Part shown: piece by piece, positions 34,431-44,164 of the stretch
Position numbering within the stretch: the first letter of the stretch is position 1
How the letters are laid out: every line of letters starts with the position of its first letter
Origin: Simiduia aestuariiviva
GTDB taxonomy: Bacteria > Pseudomonadota > Gammaproteobacteria > Pseudomonadales > Cellvibrionaceae
DNA: 64,000 nt
Direction: 5' to 3'
Assembly (NCBI RefSeq): GCF_014192475.1
Contig: NZ_JACHXZ010000003.1
Coordinates: 496,001 to 560,000 of the forward strand
Translations under genes and position numbers: made by a program
Notes under the pieces: generated by a model
What the model was told of the DNA's origin: nothing
Database searches by the model: none
What the model saw: only the letters and a program-made list of their open reading frames with translations

Positions 34431-35153
34431 TTGCCAGCGGACATCCAGTACTTTATTGCCCAGCACTCGGCAATTGAAACGTGGCCCTCTCCCAATTTAT
34501 GGCTCTGCGACGATGAAGTGGCTCGCTATGTGGGCATGGGCTCCGAGGCGCGACGCGCAGAATTTTTACGCGGCCACTGGCTGATGCGGTTGGCGGTAGG
34601 TTATCTCACCGGTCGCGCACCCGATAGTTTTGCCATTGCACAACCCGAAAACTCCCCGCCCATTTTCACCGACGTACCTGGACTGATTATCAGCCTATCG
34701 CACTGCAAAGGTTGGCTGGCGCTATTGGTTCTGCAAAATGAACACACACCCACATTAAAAATTGGTGTCGATATAGAGACCGAACGGGATCGACCCAATC
34801 TTGTGCGACTGGCTCAACACAGTTTTGGCGATCAATGGTTAGCACAACACGAGGCAACATTGCAGCCAGCATTTTTTCAACGGTGGACCCAGTGCGAAGC
34901 CGTGGTGAAAGCCAGCCACTTGCCACTGGGCACACGCCTGCTGCGGGAGCAGCGATTCCTTGCGCCACACGCCGAGACCAACGGCTTGTGGCTCTATCAC
35001 ACGCGTTTGACGCCGCCCTCCGCGGCGCTGCATTTGAGTCTAGCAGCCCCCTACAAGGTCAACCCTGAAGGCTTTCAGTGGACCGGCCAACGATTTGAAT
35101 CATTGGCCGCAGACTTTGCGTTGACGCGCGCCCCCCTTAGGGCAGCGGCCTAG
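34431..35153 (+). CDS. 4'-phosphopantetheinyl transferase, Sfp type
   Basis: A 240-residue two-lobed transferase. Motifs are SLSHCKGWLALLV (first lobe), IGVDIETERDRPN (magnesium-binding GVDIE) and FFQRWTQCEAVVKA (WxxxEAxxK helix). It converts apo- to holo-carrier proteins using coenzyme A, and the ApeE/ApeF carriers 2.5 kb away are obvious clients. It starts with TTG 34431 preceded by GGGAG; no ATG precedes the conserved first lobe. Its stop shares the palindrome CTAG with the stop of the convergent mgtC-like gene. Some aryl-polyene loci encode such a transferase, though usually as part of the operon. Confidence 0.87.
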   Translation: MPADIQYFIAQHSAIETWPSPNLWLCDDEVARYVGMGSEARRAEFLRGHWLMRLAVGYLTGRAPDSFAIAQPENSPPIFTDVPGLIISLSHCKGWLALLVLQNEHTPTLKIGVDIETERDRPNLVRLAQHSFGDQWLAQHEATLQPAFFQRWTQCEAVVKASHLPLGTRLLREQRFLAPHAETNGLWLYHTRLTPPSAALHLSLAAPYKVNPEGFQWTGQRFESLAADFALTRAPLRAAA

Positions 35154-35647
35154 TCGTCATCGTACTTTTGCGACTTGCCAATTAAACTCCGCACGTGCTG
35201 ATACACACCCCGTGAAAATGCCTGAGAATACGCTTCCAGTAGATCCACACCGGCCAAAATAAACACCACCAACAGGCTGAACTTAAACGCCACAAGTAGC
35301 TTGCCAATGGCCACGCAAACGCCGATTGCCGACAACACCCAAATGGCCGCCGCCGACGTCACCCCCAGCACCACGCCCTTGCGCGCCAACATCACCCCCG
35401 CACCCAAAAAGCCCACGCCCGTGATCACCTGACCAATGATGCGCGAAGGATCCGTCATGTGTGACGACACGCTCATGGATGCGGTAATAAAAATATAGGT
35501 GCCCAATACAATGAGGATCGAGGTGCGTATCCCCACGGGCTTACCGCGCAGTTGTCGCTCTAACCCTATGACCCCGCCGCTCGCCAGCGCCGTGCCGATG
35601 GAGGCCCAATCAAACGGTGCAACACTCAATAACACTTGCCAATCCAT
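35150..35647 (-). CDS. MgtC/SapB-family membrane protein
   Basis: A 165-residue membrane protein with four or five helices and the MgtC signature: IGLERQLRGKPVGIRTSILIVLGTYIFITASMS followed by DPSRIIGQVITGVGFLGAGVMLARKG. MgtC-type proteins modulate magnesium stress and, in pathogens, intramacrophage survival via ATP-synthase control; in free-living bacteria the role is uncertain. This one lacks the C-terminal cytoplasmic ACT-like domain of true MgtC, matching the shorter SapB/YhiD group. It converges with the transferase gene, overlapping by four bases. Confidence 0.88.
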   Translation of the reverse strand: MDWQVLLSVAPFDWASIGTALASGGVIGLERQLRGKPVGIRTSILIVLGTYIFITASMSVSSHMTDPSRIIGQVITGVGFLGAGVMLARKGVVLGVTSAAAIWVLSAIGVCVAIGKLLVAFKFSLLVVFILAGVDLLEAYSQAFSRGVYQHVRSLIGKSQKYDDD

Positions 35648-35970
35648 CTCTACCCTCTATCTCGTTAATTCGCCGCTGGGCAACCATGCCGCCCCCCGCT
35701 CAGTGTAGACGTCACGCGCTAGAAACCGAAGGATCATTTTATTTGAATCCCGGCAGCGAATTTATCTTGACCGGTGAAAACTTTGGTCTTAACTTTCGCC
35801 ACCTCGAACGTCCATGCTGGCACGCTCCACCCACAGCTGTTAGGCTGATTCTTCAGCTAGCCCAAGTGAGGATACGGATAGGGTATGGCTCGGCGATTAA
35901 CGCAGAGCAACCCCAGGCGTTTCAATGACCTCTGAGTTTAAACGTTTACCTGATTGGAGCGAATTGCAGC
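35648..35970. other. Intergenic region before the ornithine decarboxylase-type gene
   Basis: 323 bases without a supported gene. There is a TTGACC at about 35769 with a weak downstream -10, and no recognisable leader peptide or riboswitch. A frame at 35617-35928 (plus) has no ribosome site and unusual composition, so it is not called. Confidence 0.5.
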
Positions 35971-37140
35971 ATGCAACAACGAATCGACATCAACGATTAC
36001 TTTTCACCCGACACCTTTAAGCGCATCAAAGACTTAGCCGACACCAAAGAGACGCCGTTTGTGGTGATCGACAAGGCCACTGTGTCTGAACACTTTGATG
36101 ATTTGGTGCGCGGCTTCCCCATCGCCAAAATTTATTACGCGGTCAAAGCCAACCCTGCCGATGAGTTAATCGCCCTGCTCAATGACAAGGGCTCCAACTT
36201 TGACATCGCCTCTATTTACGAACTCGACAAAGTCATGAAGCACGGCGTTGGCCCAGAGCGCATCAGTTTTGGCAACACCATTAAAAAGAGCAAAGACATT
36301 CGCTATTTTTACGACAAGGGTATTCGGCTGTTTGCCACCGACTCTGAAGCCGACTTGCGCAATATTGCCAAGGCCGCACCGGGCTCCAACGTGTACGTGC
36401 GCATCTTGACCGAGGGCTCGCAAACGGCCGACTGGCCACTGTCGCGCAAATTTGGCTGTCAAACCGACATGGCCATGGATTTGTTGGTGATGGCGCGCGA
36501 TCTCGGCCTGACCCCCTACGGCATTTCTTTCCACGTGGGTTCGCAGCAGCGCGACATCGGCGTGTGGGATGCCGCAATCGGCAAGGCCAAAGTGATTTTC
36601 GAACGACTAAAAGAAGAAGACGGCATTACCCTAAAAATGATTAACATGGGCGGCGGCTTCCCCGCTAACTATGTCACCAAGGCCAACAGCCTCACCACCT
36701 ACGCGGAAGAGATCACGCGCTTTCTAGAGGAAGACTTCGGCGACGAAATGCCCGAGATCATTCTAGAGCCCGGTCGCTCGCTGGTGGCCAATGCCGGTAT
36801 TTTAGTGAGTGAAGTGGTGCTGATTTCAAAGAAATCGCACACCGCCATGAACCGCTGGATTTTTACCGATGTGGGCAAATTCTCCGGCCTGATTGAAACC
36901 ATGGACGAATGCATTAAATACCCCATTTACGTGGAAAAAACTGGCGAGCTGGAAGAGGCGGTGATCGCCGGCCCCACCTGCGACAGTGCCGACATCATGT
37001 ACGAAAATTACCTGTATGGCTTGCCGCTGAACTTGGCCATTGGCGATCGCATGTACTGGATTTCCACGGGCGCCTACACCACCAGCTATTCAGCGGTAGA
37101 ATTTAACGGCTTTCCGCCGCTCAAAGACTACTACGTGTAA
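35971..37140 (+). CDS. Ornithine/lysine decarboxylase, alanine-racemase-fold type
   Basis: A 389-residue fold-type III PLP enzyme. The Schiff-base lysine is in IYYAVKANPADELIALL, followed by FDIASIYELDKVMKHGVGPERISFGNTIK, FHVGSQQRDI, MGGGFPANYV (phosphate loop), EPGRSLVANAG and the catalytic cysteine in GPTCDSADIMYENYLYG. These are the features of eukaryotic-like ornithine decarboxylase and of bacterial lysine/ornithine decarboxylases; it makes putrescine or cadaverine. Specificity between ornithine and lysine cannot be read safely. GGAG precedes the ATG by 11 bases. Confidence 0.9.
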   Translation: MQQRIDINDYFSPDTFKRIKDLADTKETPFVVIDKATVSEHFDDLVRGFPIAKIYYAVKANPADELIALLNDKGSNFDIASIYELDKVMKHGVGPERISFGNTIKKSKDIRYFYDKGIRLFATDSEADLRNIAKAAPGSNVYVRILTEGSQTADWPLSRKFGCQTDMAMDLLVMARDLGLTPYGISFHVGSQQRDIGVWDAAIGKAKVIFERLKEEDGITLKMINMGGGFPANYVTKANSLTTYAEEITRFLEEDFGDEMPEIILEPGRSLVANAGILVSEVVLISKKSHTAMNRWIFTDVGKFSGLIETMDECIKYPIYVEKTGELEEAVIAGPTCDSADIMYENYLYGLPLNLAIGDRMYWISTGAYTTSYSAVEFNGFPPLKDYYV

Positions 37141-37151
37141 CAAATGCTACG

Positions 37152-37191
37152 CGCACAAAAAAGCCGGTCAAATGACCGGCTTTTTTGTGCG
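37152..37191. terminator. Bidirectional terminator between decarboxylase and rimO
   Basis: Arms GCCGGTCA and TGACCGGC around a 2-base loop, flanked by six A and six T, extended by CGCAC/GTGCG. It terminates the decarboxylase transcript and the convergent rimO transcript. Confidence 0.95.
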
Positions 37192-37207
37192 TTTGCCAAC
37201 AGCATCC

Positions 37208-38533
37208 CTACCGCACCACACTGCCCCACAGGTCGTACTCATCTGAATGTTCAATGGCAACCATGACGATGTCGCCGGGTGCCACATCGAACTCTTCATT
37301 TAAATACACCACGCCGTCAATTTCAGGGGCGTCACCTTGCGTGCGACCAATGGCGCCCTCGTCGTCCACTTCGTCAATGATCACCGGCAGTGTGCGACCA
37401 ATTTTCTGCGCGAGGCGCGCGCTGCTAATTTTCTGCTGGGTCTCCATGAAGCGCTCCCAACGCGCCTGCTGTACATCTTCTGGCACGTGATTGGGCAGGT
37501 CATTGGCGGTGGCGCCGTCCACAGGCGAATACTTAAAGCAACCCACGCGATCGAGCTGCGCCTCTTCAAGAAAGTCCAACAACTCTTGAAATTCCGCTTC
37601 TGTTTCGCCAGGGAAACCCACAATAAATGTCGAACGAATGGTTAAATCTGGACAAATTTCGCGCCACTGCTTAATGCGATTCAACACCTTTTCGCTGTGC
37701 GCCGGGCGCTTCATCAATTTCAGTATGCGTGGGCTGGCGTGCTGAAACGGTATGTCTAAGTAGGGCAGAATTTTGCCGGCGGCCATGAGAGGAATGATCT
37801 TATCCACGTGCGGATAGGGATACACATAGTGCAGCCGAACCCACACGCCCATCTCGCCCAGCGCCACCGCCAAATCTTGCATGCGGGTTTCCGCGCCGCT
37901 GGCCAAATCCAATTTGAATTTTACATCGACGCCGTAGGCGCTGGTGTCCTGCGAAATCACCAATAACTCTTGCACACCTTGGCTCACCAAATCGTGCGCC
38001 TCTTGCACCACCTCGGGAATGGGGCGGCTCACCAAATCACCGCGCATGGCGGGAATAATGCAAAAACTGCAACGGTGGTTACAGCCTTCCGATATTTTCA
38101 AATAGGCGTAGTGACTCGGCGTCAACTTAATGCCCGCCGGTGGCACCAAGTCGTGGCGGTGGGGGTTCATAGCCTCATTGGGCACAAATTCGTGCACGGC
38201 ATTCATGACGGTGTCGTAATCGGCCGGCCCACTCACGCTCAACACGCCCGGGTTGGCGGCTTTAATGGCTTCAGCGTCAACGCCCTTGCCCATGCAACCC
38301 GTGACAATCACCTTGCCGTTTTCCGCCATGGCTTCGCGAATGGCATCCATAGACTCTTGCTTGGCCGAATCGATAAAGCCACAGGTGTTGACCACCACCA
38401 CATCGGCATTGTTGTACTCCGGCGCCACCGCGTAACCGTCGAGTTGGAGCTTGGTGATGATCCGCTCAGAATCCACCAGCGCCTTGGGGCAGCCGAGTGA
38501 AACAAATCCAACAGTGGGTTGCTTGGCGTTCAT
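37208..38533 (-). CDS. rimO: Ribosomal protein S12 methylthiotransferase RimO
   Basis: A 441-residue radical-SAM methylthiotransferase. The N-terminal UPF0004 domain has [14 protein letters not shown] and [16 protein letters not shown] (cluster cysteines) and TGCMGKG; the radical-SAM cluster is [18 protein letters not shown]; the C-terminal TRAM domain ends [13 protein letters not shown]. It methylthiolates the universally conserved aspartate of S12 (D88 in E. coli). The sequence SLGCPKxLVDSE separates RimO from MiaB. Monocistronic here. Confidence 0.96.
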   Translation of the reverse strand: MNAKQPTVGFVSLGCPKALVDSERIITKLQLDGYAVAPEYNNADVVVVNTCGFIDSAKQESMDAIREAMAENGKVIVTGCMGKGVDAEAIKAANPGVLSVSGPADYDTVMNAVHEFVPNEAMNPHRHDLVPPAGIKLTPSHYAYLKISEGCNHRCSFCIIPAMRGDLVSRPIPEVVQEAHDLVSQGVQELLVISQDTSAYGVDVKFKLDLASGAETRMQDLAVALGEMGVWVRLHYVYPYPHVDKIIPLMAAGKILPYLDIPFQHASPRILKLMKRPAHSEKVLNRIKQWREICPDLTIRSTFIVGFPGETEAEFQELLDFLEEAQLDRVGCFKYSPVDGATANDLPNHVPEDVQQARWERFMETQQKISSARLAQKIGRTLPVIIDEVDDEGAIGRTQGDAPEIDGVVYLNEEFDVAPGDIVMVAIEHSDEYDLWGSVVR

Positions 38534-38633
38534 GGAGAAACCTCAGGGTGGGCAACGGAAAGGGCGCACATTCTACTGACTTGCCCCCCCGAATGCAGCC
38601 CCAGATTGAACATATTTTAAACAAATCCGTATC

Positions 38634-38662
38634 TGGGCAATCGCCAAGCGCGGTGCGATACT
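38634..38662 (+). promoter_or_regulatory. Candidate sigma-70 promoter of the glycerophosphodiesterase gene
   Basis: TGGGCA, 17-base spacer, GATACT: four matches of six in each box. Transcription would begin about 17 bases before the ATG at 38687. Confidence 0.45.
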
Positions 38663-38686
38663 GTTCGCCATCATTCAGGAGGCCCC

Positions 38687-39394
38687 ATGAGCCAATCATT
38701 GCTGAATATTGCCCACCGAGGCGGCACGTCCTTTGGCCCAGAGAACAGCTTGGCCGCAATTGCCCAATCCGTAGCGCTGGGTGTCGACGCCATTGAAGTG
38801 GATATTTGGGCCTTGGCAGGCGAATTGTGGGTAGCGCACGATCGTCGCCTGGGCCGCACCCTGCCCGGCACGGGCGCTTTTGGCACACTGAATCATCAAC
38901 AACTGACGGCGCTACAACTCAGCAATGGCGAACCCCTGCCCCGCTTACAGCAAGCCTACGACCTCACGCGCGGTGAGTGCCTGCTCAATATCGAAATCAA
39001 AGGTCCAGACACAGCACCCCTGCTGTGCGAATGGTTGGCGACCCAGCTGGCTAGCGGTGCACGCGCAGACGACTTTTTGATTTCCAGCTTTGACCATGTA
39101 CAACTGTTGTATTGCCTACAGCGGCTACCGGCGATTCGACGTGGCGTGTTAGTTGAAGGCATTCCGCTACAGGCCGCAGAGCAGTGCGCCCGCCTGGAAG
39201 CATACAGCTTTAATCCTTCCATCAATTTTATCAATCGGGAGTTGGTCCGGTCGGTACGGCGCGCCGGCTTAAAAACGCTGGTCTATACGGTCAATGAGCC
39301 CGAGGACTGGCAGTGGCTCGCCGACATGGGCGTGGATGGGGTTTTCACGGACTGCCCCGAGCGATTACAACAGTGGCAGGCTAGCCGCCGTTGA
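38687..39394 (+). CDS. ugpQ: Glycerophosphodiester phosphodiesterase (cytoplasmic, UgpQ type)
   Basis: A 235-residue TIM-barrel phosphodiesterase without signal peptide. The family motif is complete: IAHRGGTSFGPENSLAAIAQSVALGVDAIEVDIWALAGELWVAHDRRLGRT (His, Arg, Glu, Asp ligands of the metal and substrate), with later IEIKGPD and LVYTVNEPEDWQWLADMGVDGVFTDCPERL. It hydrolyses glycerophosphodiesters to glycerol 3-phosphate and an alcohol. AGGAGG is 6-7 bases before the ATG. Its 3' end overlaps the convergent hypothetical gene by 14 bases. Confidence 0.93.
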   Translation: MSQSLLNIAHRGGTSFGPENSLAAIAQSVALGVDAIEVDIWALAGELWVAHDRRLGRTLPGTGAFGTLNHQQLTALQLSNGEPLPRLQQAYDLTRGECLLNIEIKGPDTAPLLCEWLATQLASGARADDFLISSFDHVQLLYCLQRLPAIRRGVLVEGIPLQAAEQCARLEAYSFNPSINFINRELVRSVRRAGLKTLVYTVNEPEDWQWLADMGVDGVFTDCPERLQQWQASRR

Positions 39395-39704
39395 CGTCGA
39401 GATAGCCGCGCTGGATGGCGGTTTCAATGGATTTAGAACCCTCCACTAAATCCAAAAAGCGACCCCGCAACTCTGCCAAAGCGGTCATTTCGGCGTCCGT
39501 GGGCAAATCTTCAGTGCCCTCATACTGAACGGCCAAGTCGTGCAAGCGCTTTAAATAGGCAGCCCGCGCACGCGCGACCAATTCGGCCATTGGCTTTAAT
39601 TTTGCCAGGGTCAGCTCATCCAAAATCGGATTGATGGCCGCGCGATTGGCTTCGCGCAGCAAGCGTTCGAACTCCATCAAAAGACGATTGGTGGGGATCG
39701 CCAT
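39381..39704 (-). CDS. Conserved-looking helical protein of unknown function
   Basis: A 107-residue cytoplasmic protein, almost entirely alpha-helical by composition (MEFERLLREANRAAINPILDELTLAKLKPMAELVARARAAYLKRLHDLAVQY), with no cysteine and no recognised motif. Its start lies one base from the stop of the DUF255 gene, so the two are co-transcribed. The end overlaps the glycerophosphodiesterase gene in the opposite strand. I do not recognise a family. Confidence 0.65.
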   Translation of the reverse strand: MAIPTNRLLMEFERLLREANRAAINPILDELTLAKLKPMAELVARARAAYLKRLHDLAVQYEGTEDLPTDAEMTALAELRGRFLDLVEGSKSIETAIQRGYLDVNGG

Positions 39705-39705
39705 A

Positions 39706-41769
39706 TCACGCCTCCTCTACGGGTGTGGGCAACAGTGCCCGATCGAGCGCCTGCATCAAGCTTTCCAGACTTTCGTGGCCGTCTTGGCACAGGTCTGCTT
39801 CACAGATCACAGCGGTATTTTCATCCATTACCATCACTTCAGGTGGATGAAACTCTGACGCTAAAGGCACGCGATAGACATAGATTTGATCTTGATACTT
39901 TGCCTGTAGTGTTTGCGCCCATTGGACCATCGGCGCATCTCCGAGCATTAGCACCACCGGCTTGGGCAGCAACACCTCGCGCATGGCCTGCAGCAACGTA
40001 AAATGCGCCTCGGGCTGACGGCGCAACAACGGCATGGCGTGGCTTACGGTGGCCGACGCAGCATCCACATAGCGAGGCTCTGCCGTGAGGTGCCCAAAGC
40101 GAATCAACGCCAACGCCGCCGCACCATTACCGGAGGGCGTCATGGTGTCGGCAAAGGGTTTGGGCTTAAACGGCAACGGCTCATGGTCATTGGCCACAAA
40201 GAAAAAGCCACCCAGCAGTGGATCATAAAAATGATTGAGCAAGCCCTCAGCCATATTGCGCGCCATGTGGTAGTCGCTATCGCGCCATTGAATACGCAGC
40301 ATGTCCAGCAACGCCAAGAGCATGAAGGCATAGTCGTCCAGAAAGGCCGGAGTGCGTTCACCCGATTTTTTCACCACACTGAACAGACGTTTATTAAACC
40401 AGTGGCGCGCCACTATCTGGTCCATGAGCTGTTGTGCCTGCTGAATGGCTGGGGCATCGCCTAAGAACCGGGAAACCTGCGCCATGGATTTACACAACAG
40501 GGCATTCCAGCTGCAGATTACTTTTTCATCGCGATCAGCGAGCGGCTTTTGATAGCGCAGTACCCGCAACTTTTCGCGGGCACTGTCGAACAGGCGCGTG
40601 GCGTCCTCTATGGCAATGCCGACCCTGTGGGCGGCCTCTTCAGGCGAGCGCGCGCAATGCAGCAAGAAATCATCGTTGAGTTTGCGCTCTAGGCCATAGA
40701 GTTCATTCAGGAACGTGTACTCTTCCTCGGTGACCGCCGCTTTGATTTCCATGCGCGTGTAGCGATAAGCACTGCCGTCACCGTCACCGGTACTGCTATC
40801 GAGACTGGCACCGAAGCCATTGGGAACCGCCAGCGCGCGGCGCAGCCATCTCAGGGTTTGGCGTGCCACATAGGTGTAGAGTGGATCCTTTAAGCGCCCG
40901 CCGGCTGCGGCATACAAGCCAATCACAATGGCATTGTCGAATAGCATCTTTTCGAAATGGGGTTGCTCCCACGCCGCGTCGGCGGCATAGCGGAAAAAGC
41001 CGCCATCGATGGCGTCGTGTACGGCCGAAGCAGCAATGCGATCCAGCGTTAAACGCAAATGAATTTCTGCTGGCCCAGCCAGCTCTGAGGCCTCGGATAC
41101 CGTTTCGAGCAACCGAAATAAATTGAACGGCAAGACAAATTTTGGCGCGCCGCCAAAGCCGCCGTGCTCGGTATCGGCCTGCTCCAACAATCGCCGCGTG
41201 GCCTCGTGCAATAGGTAGAGGTCGGCCAGCTCAGGCGGATCGGTTTCCGGCAAATCGTTCAAGGCTTTGAAACTTTTGCCCATTTGATCGCGTAAATTTT
41301 GAAACTCTTTGTGCTGCTCCCGATAAAAATGGGTAACCCTGTACAATAGATCTTCAAGTGGAATTCGACCGTGCGAGGGCTCGCGCGGGAAATAGGTACC
41401 CACCACAAAAGGCACATGGCTTTTTGGGCACAGGAACACGGTTAGCGGCCAACCGCCTGGCTGACCGTTGAGCAACTGGTGGGCCGTCTGAAAGATATCG
41501 TCCAGATCTGGCCGCTCTTCTTTATCGACTTTAATACTGACGAAGTGCTCGTTGAGCTGCTGCGCAATTTCGGGATCAGAAAAAGATTCCTTTTGCATGA
41601 CCTGGCACCAGTGGCAGGCGGAGTAGCCAATTGACAGCAAAATGGGTTTATCGAGACGGCGAGCGGCCTCGAGGGTCTCTGGTGACCAGAGCTGCCAGGC
41701 CACGGGATCCTGAGCATGCTGCTGCAGGTAGCGGTTCTCCTGACCCTGTAATTCGTTGCGCAAGCTCAT
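39706..41769 (-). CDS. DUF255/YyaL-type thioredoxin-domain protein
   Basis: A 687-residue protein of the spermatogenesis-associated-20/YyaL family. The N-terminal thioredoxin-like domain has SIGYSACHWCQVMQKESFSDPEIAQQLNEHFVSIKVDKEERPDLDDIF with the CHWC active site, followed by an (alpha/alpha)6-barrel resembling N-acylglucosamine epimerases (GGFGGAPKFVLP, DGGFFRYAADAAWEQPHFEKMLFDNA, SWNALLCKSMA). Biochemical function is not settled for this family. Cytoplasmic, no signal peptide. Followed immediately by the helical gene. Confidence 0.92.
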   Translation of the reverse strand: MSLRNELQGQENRYLQQHAQDPVAWQLWSPETLEAARRLDKPILLSIGYSACHWCQVMQKESFSDPEIAQQLNEHFVSIKVDKEERPDLDDIFQTAHQLLNGQPGGWPLTVFLCPKSHVPFVVGTYFPREPSHGRIPLEDLLYRVTHFYREQHKEFQNLRDQMGKSFKALNDLPETDPPELADLYLLHEATRRLLEQADTEHGGFGGAPKFVLPFNLFRLLETVSEASELAGPAEIHLRLTLDRIAASAVHDAIDGGFFRYAADAAWEQPHFEKMLFDNAIVIGLYAAAGGRLKDPLYTYVARQTLRWLRRALAVPNGFGASLDSSTGDGDGSAYRYTRMEIKAAVTEEEYTFLNELYGLERKLNDDFLLHCARSPEEAAHRVGIAIEDATRLFDSAREKLRVLRYQKPLADRDEKVICSWNALLCKSMAQVSRFLGDAPAIQQAQQLMDQIVARHWFNKRLFSVVKKSGERTPAFLDDYAFMLLALLDMLRIQWRDSDYHMARNMAEGLLNHFYDPLLGGFFFVANDHEPLPFKPKPFADTMTPSGNGAAALALIRFGHLTAEPRYVDAASATVSHAMPLLRRQPEAHFTLLQAMREVLLPKPVVLMLGDAPMVQWAQTLQAKYQDQIYVYRVPLASEFHPPEVMVMDENTAVICEADLCQDGHESLESLMQALDRALLPTPVEEA

Positions 41770-41936
41770 TGAACGCGTTGCTTCCTCTATGTCCAGCTTG
41801 TTGTGAGGCGATTTATTGTGCGCCGGAAATCAAAAGCATAGCACTTCGCCACAGGTTGAAAGCGTATCGCAATCAATACCTTAGCCCAAATAGCTATTGA
41901 GCCGACGAATGGTAATTGAGGCGACAAAAGCCGGCG

Positions 41937-42419
41937 CTAGCCCAGCGCCAGCGTCATGATCGAGACAGTGGCACCCGCGATTTCGGCAGTGCGCGCGAGG
42001 GACCAGCCAAGGCGCCGGTAATAGTCTTGATGATCGCGGGTATAGAGGTGAAGTTGTGCGGCGTTTAGGCGGCGGGCCGCCAGGGTCTGCGCTTGCACCA
42101 GGGCGGTTCCTATGCCGCGCCTGCGTTGCGCTGGCCGCACCCAGAGATTGGTGAGCCAAAGCGCGTCAGCGGGTGCCAGTCGACCCGGGTAGTGAGTGAG
42201 GGTGGCCACCCCCACGAGCGCCTCATCGCACAGACCCAACACGGTATACGGCAGGGCTGCTTGCCCAGCGATCTCGGCCGCTAGGCGCGCGCGCACCTGG
42301 GCTAAATCGCCCCTAGCCCCCTCGCGCTGACGTTGAGCCATGAGCAAATCTGCCAGCTCAGCGGCGTAGTCCGGCGCGCTGGCTAGTGGAACGCAGCGAA
42401 GCCCCGCTGGCAGTGCCAT
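41937..42419 (-). CDS. GNAT-family N-acetyltransferase
   Basis: A 160-residue acetyltransferase with the GNAT fold: VLGLCDEALVGVATLTHYP (strands beta-2 to beta-4), LWLTNLWVRPAQRRRGIGTALVQAQTLAARR (acetyl-CoA loop RRRGIG) and LHLYTRDHQDYYRRLGWSLART. Substrate unknown. The ATG at 42419 lies three bases after the lipA stop, so it is probably the last gene of the ybeD-lipB-lipA transcript. Confidence 0.88.
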   Translation of the reverse strand: MALPAGLRCVPLASAPDYAAELADLLMAQRQREGARGDLAQVRARLAAEIAGQAALPYTVLGLCDEALVGVATLTHYPGRLAPADALWLTNLWVRPAQRRRGIGTALVQAQTLAARRLNAAQLHLYTRDHQDYYRRLGWSLARTAEIAGATVSIMTLALG

Positions 42420-42422
42420 CCG

Positions 42423-43433
42423 TTATTTAACGCTGGGCAGTTGCTCGCCGTGGGCCTGCTTGTCGGCGTGGTAGGAGGAGCGCACCAAGGGGCCACAGGC
42501 CGCATGTTTGAAACCCATTTCATGGGCCAGACGCGCGTATTCATCAAACTCATCTGGGTGCACATAGCGGGCCACCGGCAAGTGGTCTTTCGACGGCTGC
42601 AGGTATTGGCCGATGGTGAGCATGTCCACATCGTGCTCACGCAGATTCTGCATCACTTCGATGATTTCTTCTTTGGTTTCTCCCAAACCCACCATCAGGC
42701 CCGATTTGGTCAACACATCGGGGCGACGGGCTTTGTATTGCTGCAATAATTTCAAAGACCACGCATAGTTGGCGCCGGGCCGCGCTTGGCGGTACAAACG
42801 TGGCACGGTTTCCAAATTGTGGTTGAACACATCGGGCGCCTCGCCTTCTAAAATGTCCAGCGCGATATCCATGCGGCCGCGGAAATCGGGCACCAACACT
42901 TCCACCTGAAGGTTTTGGCTTAATGCGCGCGCCTCGCGAATACAGTCAGCGAAATGCTGTGCGCCGCCATCGCGCAAATCGTCGCGATCCACCGAGGTTA
43001 TCACCACGTATTTCAGCTTCATTTCGGCAATGGCTTCAGCCAGTTTCAGGGGTTCTTCCGGGTCTAACGGATTTGGCTTGCCGTGGCCCACATCGCAGAA
43101 GGGACAGCGCCGGGTGCAGATTTCACCCATGATCATGAAGGTGGCCGTGCCGCCGCTGAAGCACTCACCCAAATTCGGGCAATTGGCTTCTTCACACACG
43201 GACGCCAGCTTGTTCTTGCGCAGGATTTTTTTGATGCGATCCACTTCCGGATTCACCTCAAGGCGCACGCGAATCCAATCGGGCTTGCGCTGTGGGCCGT
43301 CGGTGGCAATCACTTTTACGGGAATTTTTTCCAGTTTATCGGCATCGCGCAGCTTTTCGCCCTGCTTCAATCGCTGGCTGCGCTTAACGGGCAACTCAAC
43401 GGCGAGATCCGAGGGGTTTTGATGGTCTGTCAT
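42423..43433 (-). CDS. lipA: Lipoyl synthase
   Basis: A 336-residue radical-SAM enzyme inserting two sulfurs into octanoyl groups on 2-oxoacid dehydrogenases and GcvH. Auxiliary cluster cysteines are in [16 protein letters not shown], the radical-SAM cluster in [11 protein letters not shown], and the conserved C-terminal RSSYHADKQ supplies the serine ligand. I take the ATG at 43433: AGAGG lies 7 bases away. The ATG at 43439 overlaps the lipB stop but would have the ribosome site next to it. The longer frame into lipB is rejected. Confidence 0.97.
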   Translation of the reverse strand: MTDHQNPSDLAVELPVKRSQRLKQGEKLRDADKLEKIPVKVIATDGPQRKPDWIRVRLEVNPEVDRIKKILRKNKLASVCEEANCPNLGECFSGGTATFMIMGEICTRRCPFCDVGHGKPNPLDPEEPLKLAEAIAEMKLKYVVITSVDRDDLRDGGAQHFADCIREARALSQNLQVEVLVPDFRGRMDIALDILEGEAPDVFNHNLETVPRLYRQARPGANYAWSLKLLQQYKARRPDVLTKSGLMVGLGETKEEIIEVMQNLREHDVDMLTIGQYLQPSKDHLPVARYVHPDEFDEYARLAHEMGFKHAACGPLVRSSYHADKQAHGEQLPSVK

Positions 43434-43435
43434 GA

Positions 43436-44164
43436 TCATTCCTCTGGCCGCGTGGCGGCGTGAGCGGGATCGGCGAGCAATGCCGCCTGTAAATTCGGGT
43501 GTAGATCGCGCGTTTGCGTGACCCGCGTATAGCCCAGCTGTTCGGTAAACAATTGTGTCATGCGCTCGGCCACCTGCATCACACTGGGGCGCTCGGCGCA
43601 CAAATCCGCCAGTTGCGTCATCTGTAAGCCCTGATAGCCACAGGGATTGATGCGGCCAAACGGCGACAGATCCATGTCGATATTTAACGCCAAGCCGTGA
43701 TAGCTGCGATGTTTGCGCACGCGCAACCCCAACGAAGCAATCTTGGCGCCAGCGTAGGATGGCAAGTCTACATAGACGCCCGGGGCATCGGCCTTGGGGT
43801 AGGCGGTTACGCCATAGCTGGCAACCGTATCGACCACCAACTGCTCAATCGCGGTCACCAACTCGCGCACGCCCATGCCGAGGCGCTTGATGTCTATGAG
43901 TGGATAACCCACCAACTGCCCGGGGCCGTGGTAGGTCACTTGGCCGCCGCGATCCACTTTGACCACGGGAATATCGCCCGGCATCAATAGGTGTTCCGCC
44001 TTGCCCGCTTGGCCCTGGGTGAACACCGGTGGGTGCTCGAGCAACCAGAGCTCATCGGGGCTGTGGGCATCGCGCTCGCTGGTGATGGCGGACATGGTGC
44101 GCCACACCGGCTCGTAGGGCACAGAGCCCAGCCAGCGAACAATGAGTTCGGGCGCAGCGCTCAA
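43436..44164 (-). CDS. lipB: Octanoyl-[acyl carrier protein]:protein octanoyltransferase
   Basis: A 242-residue transferase. It has [44 protein letters not shown] (lipoate/octanoate loop), [35 protein letters not shown] (catalytic lysine in GAKIASLG) and [14 protein letters not shown] (catalytic cysteine PCG). It moves octanoate from ACP to lipoyl domains, supplying LipA. It begins with TTG directly after the ybeD stop; no suitable ATG exists before the conserved WLG..PY. Confidence 0.95.
   Translation of the reverse strand: MSAAPELIVRWLGSVPYEPVWRTMSAITSERDAHSPDELWLLEHPPVFTQGQAGKAEHLLMPGDIPVVKVDRGGQVTYHGPGQLVGYPLIDIKRLGMGVRELVTAIEQLVVDTVASYGVTAYPKADAPGVYVDLPSYAGAKIASLGLRVRKHRSYHGLALNIDMDLSPFGRINPCGYQGLQMTQLADLCAERPSVMQVAERMTQLFTEQLGYTRVTQTRDLHPNLQAALLADPAHAATRPEE

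Noticed and set aside
35813-35842. Nine-codon frame (MLARSTHSC) upstream of the decarboxylase gene as an ornithine-sensing leader
   Set aside because: It does not resemble the known SpeFL leader and has no attenuator hairpin that I can see.
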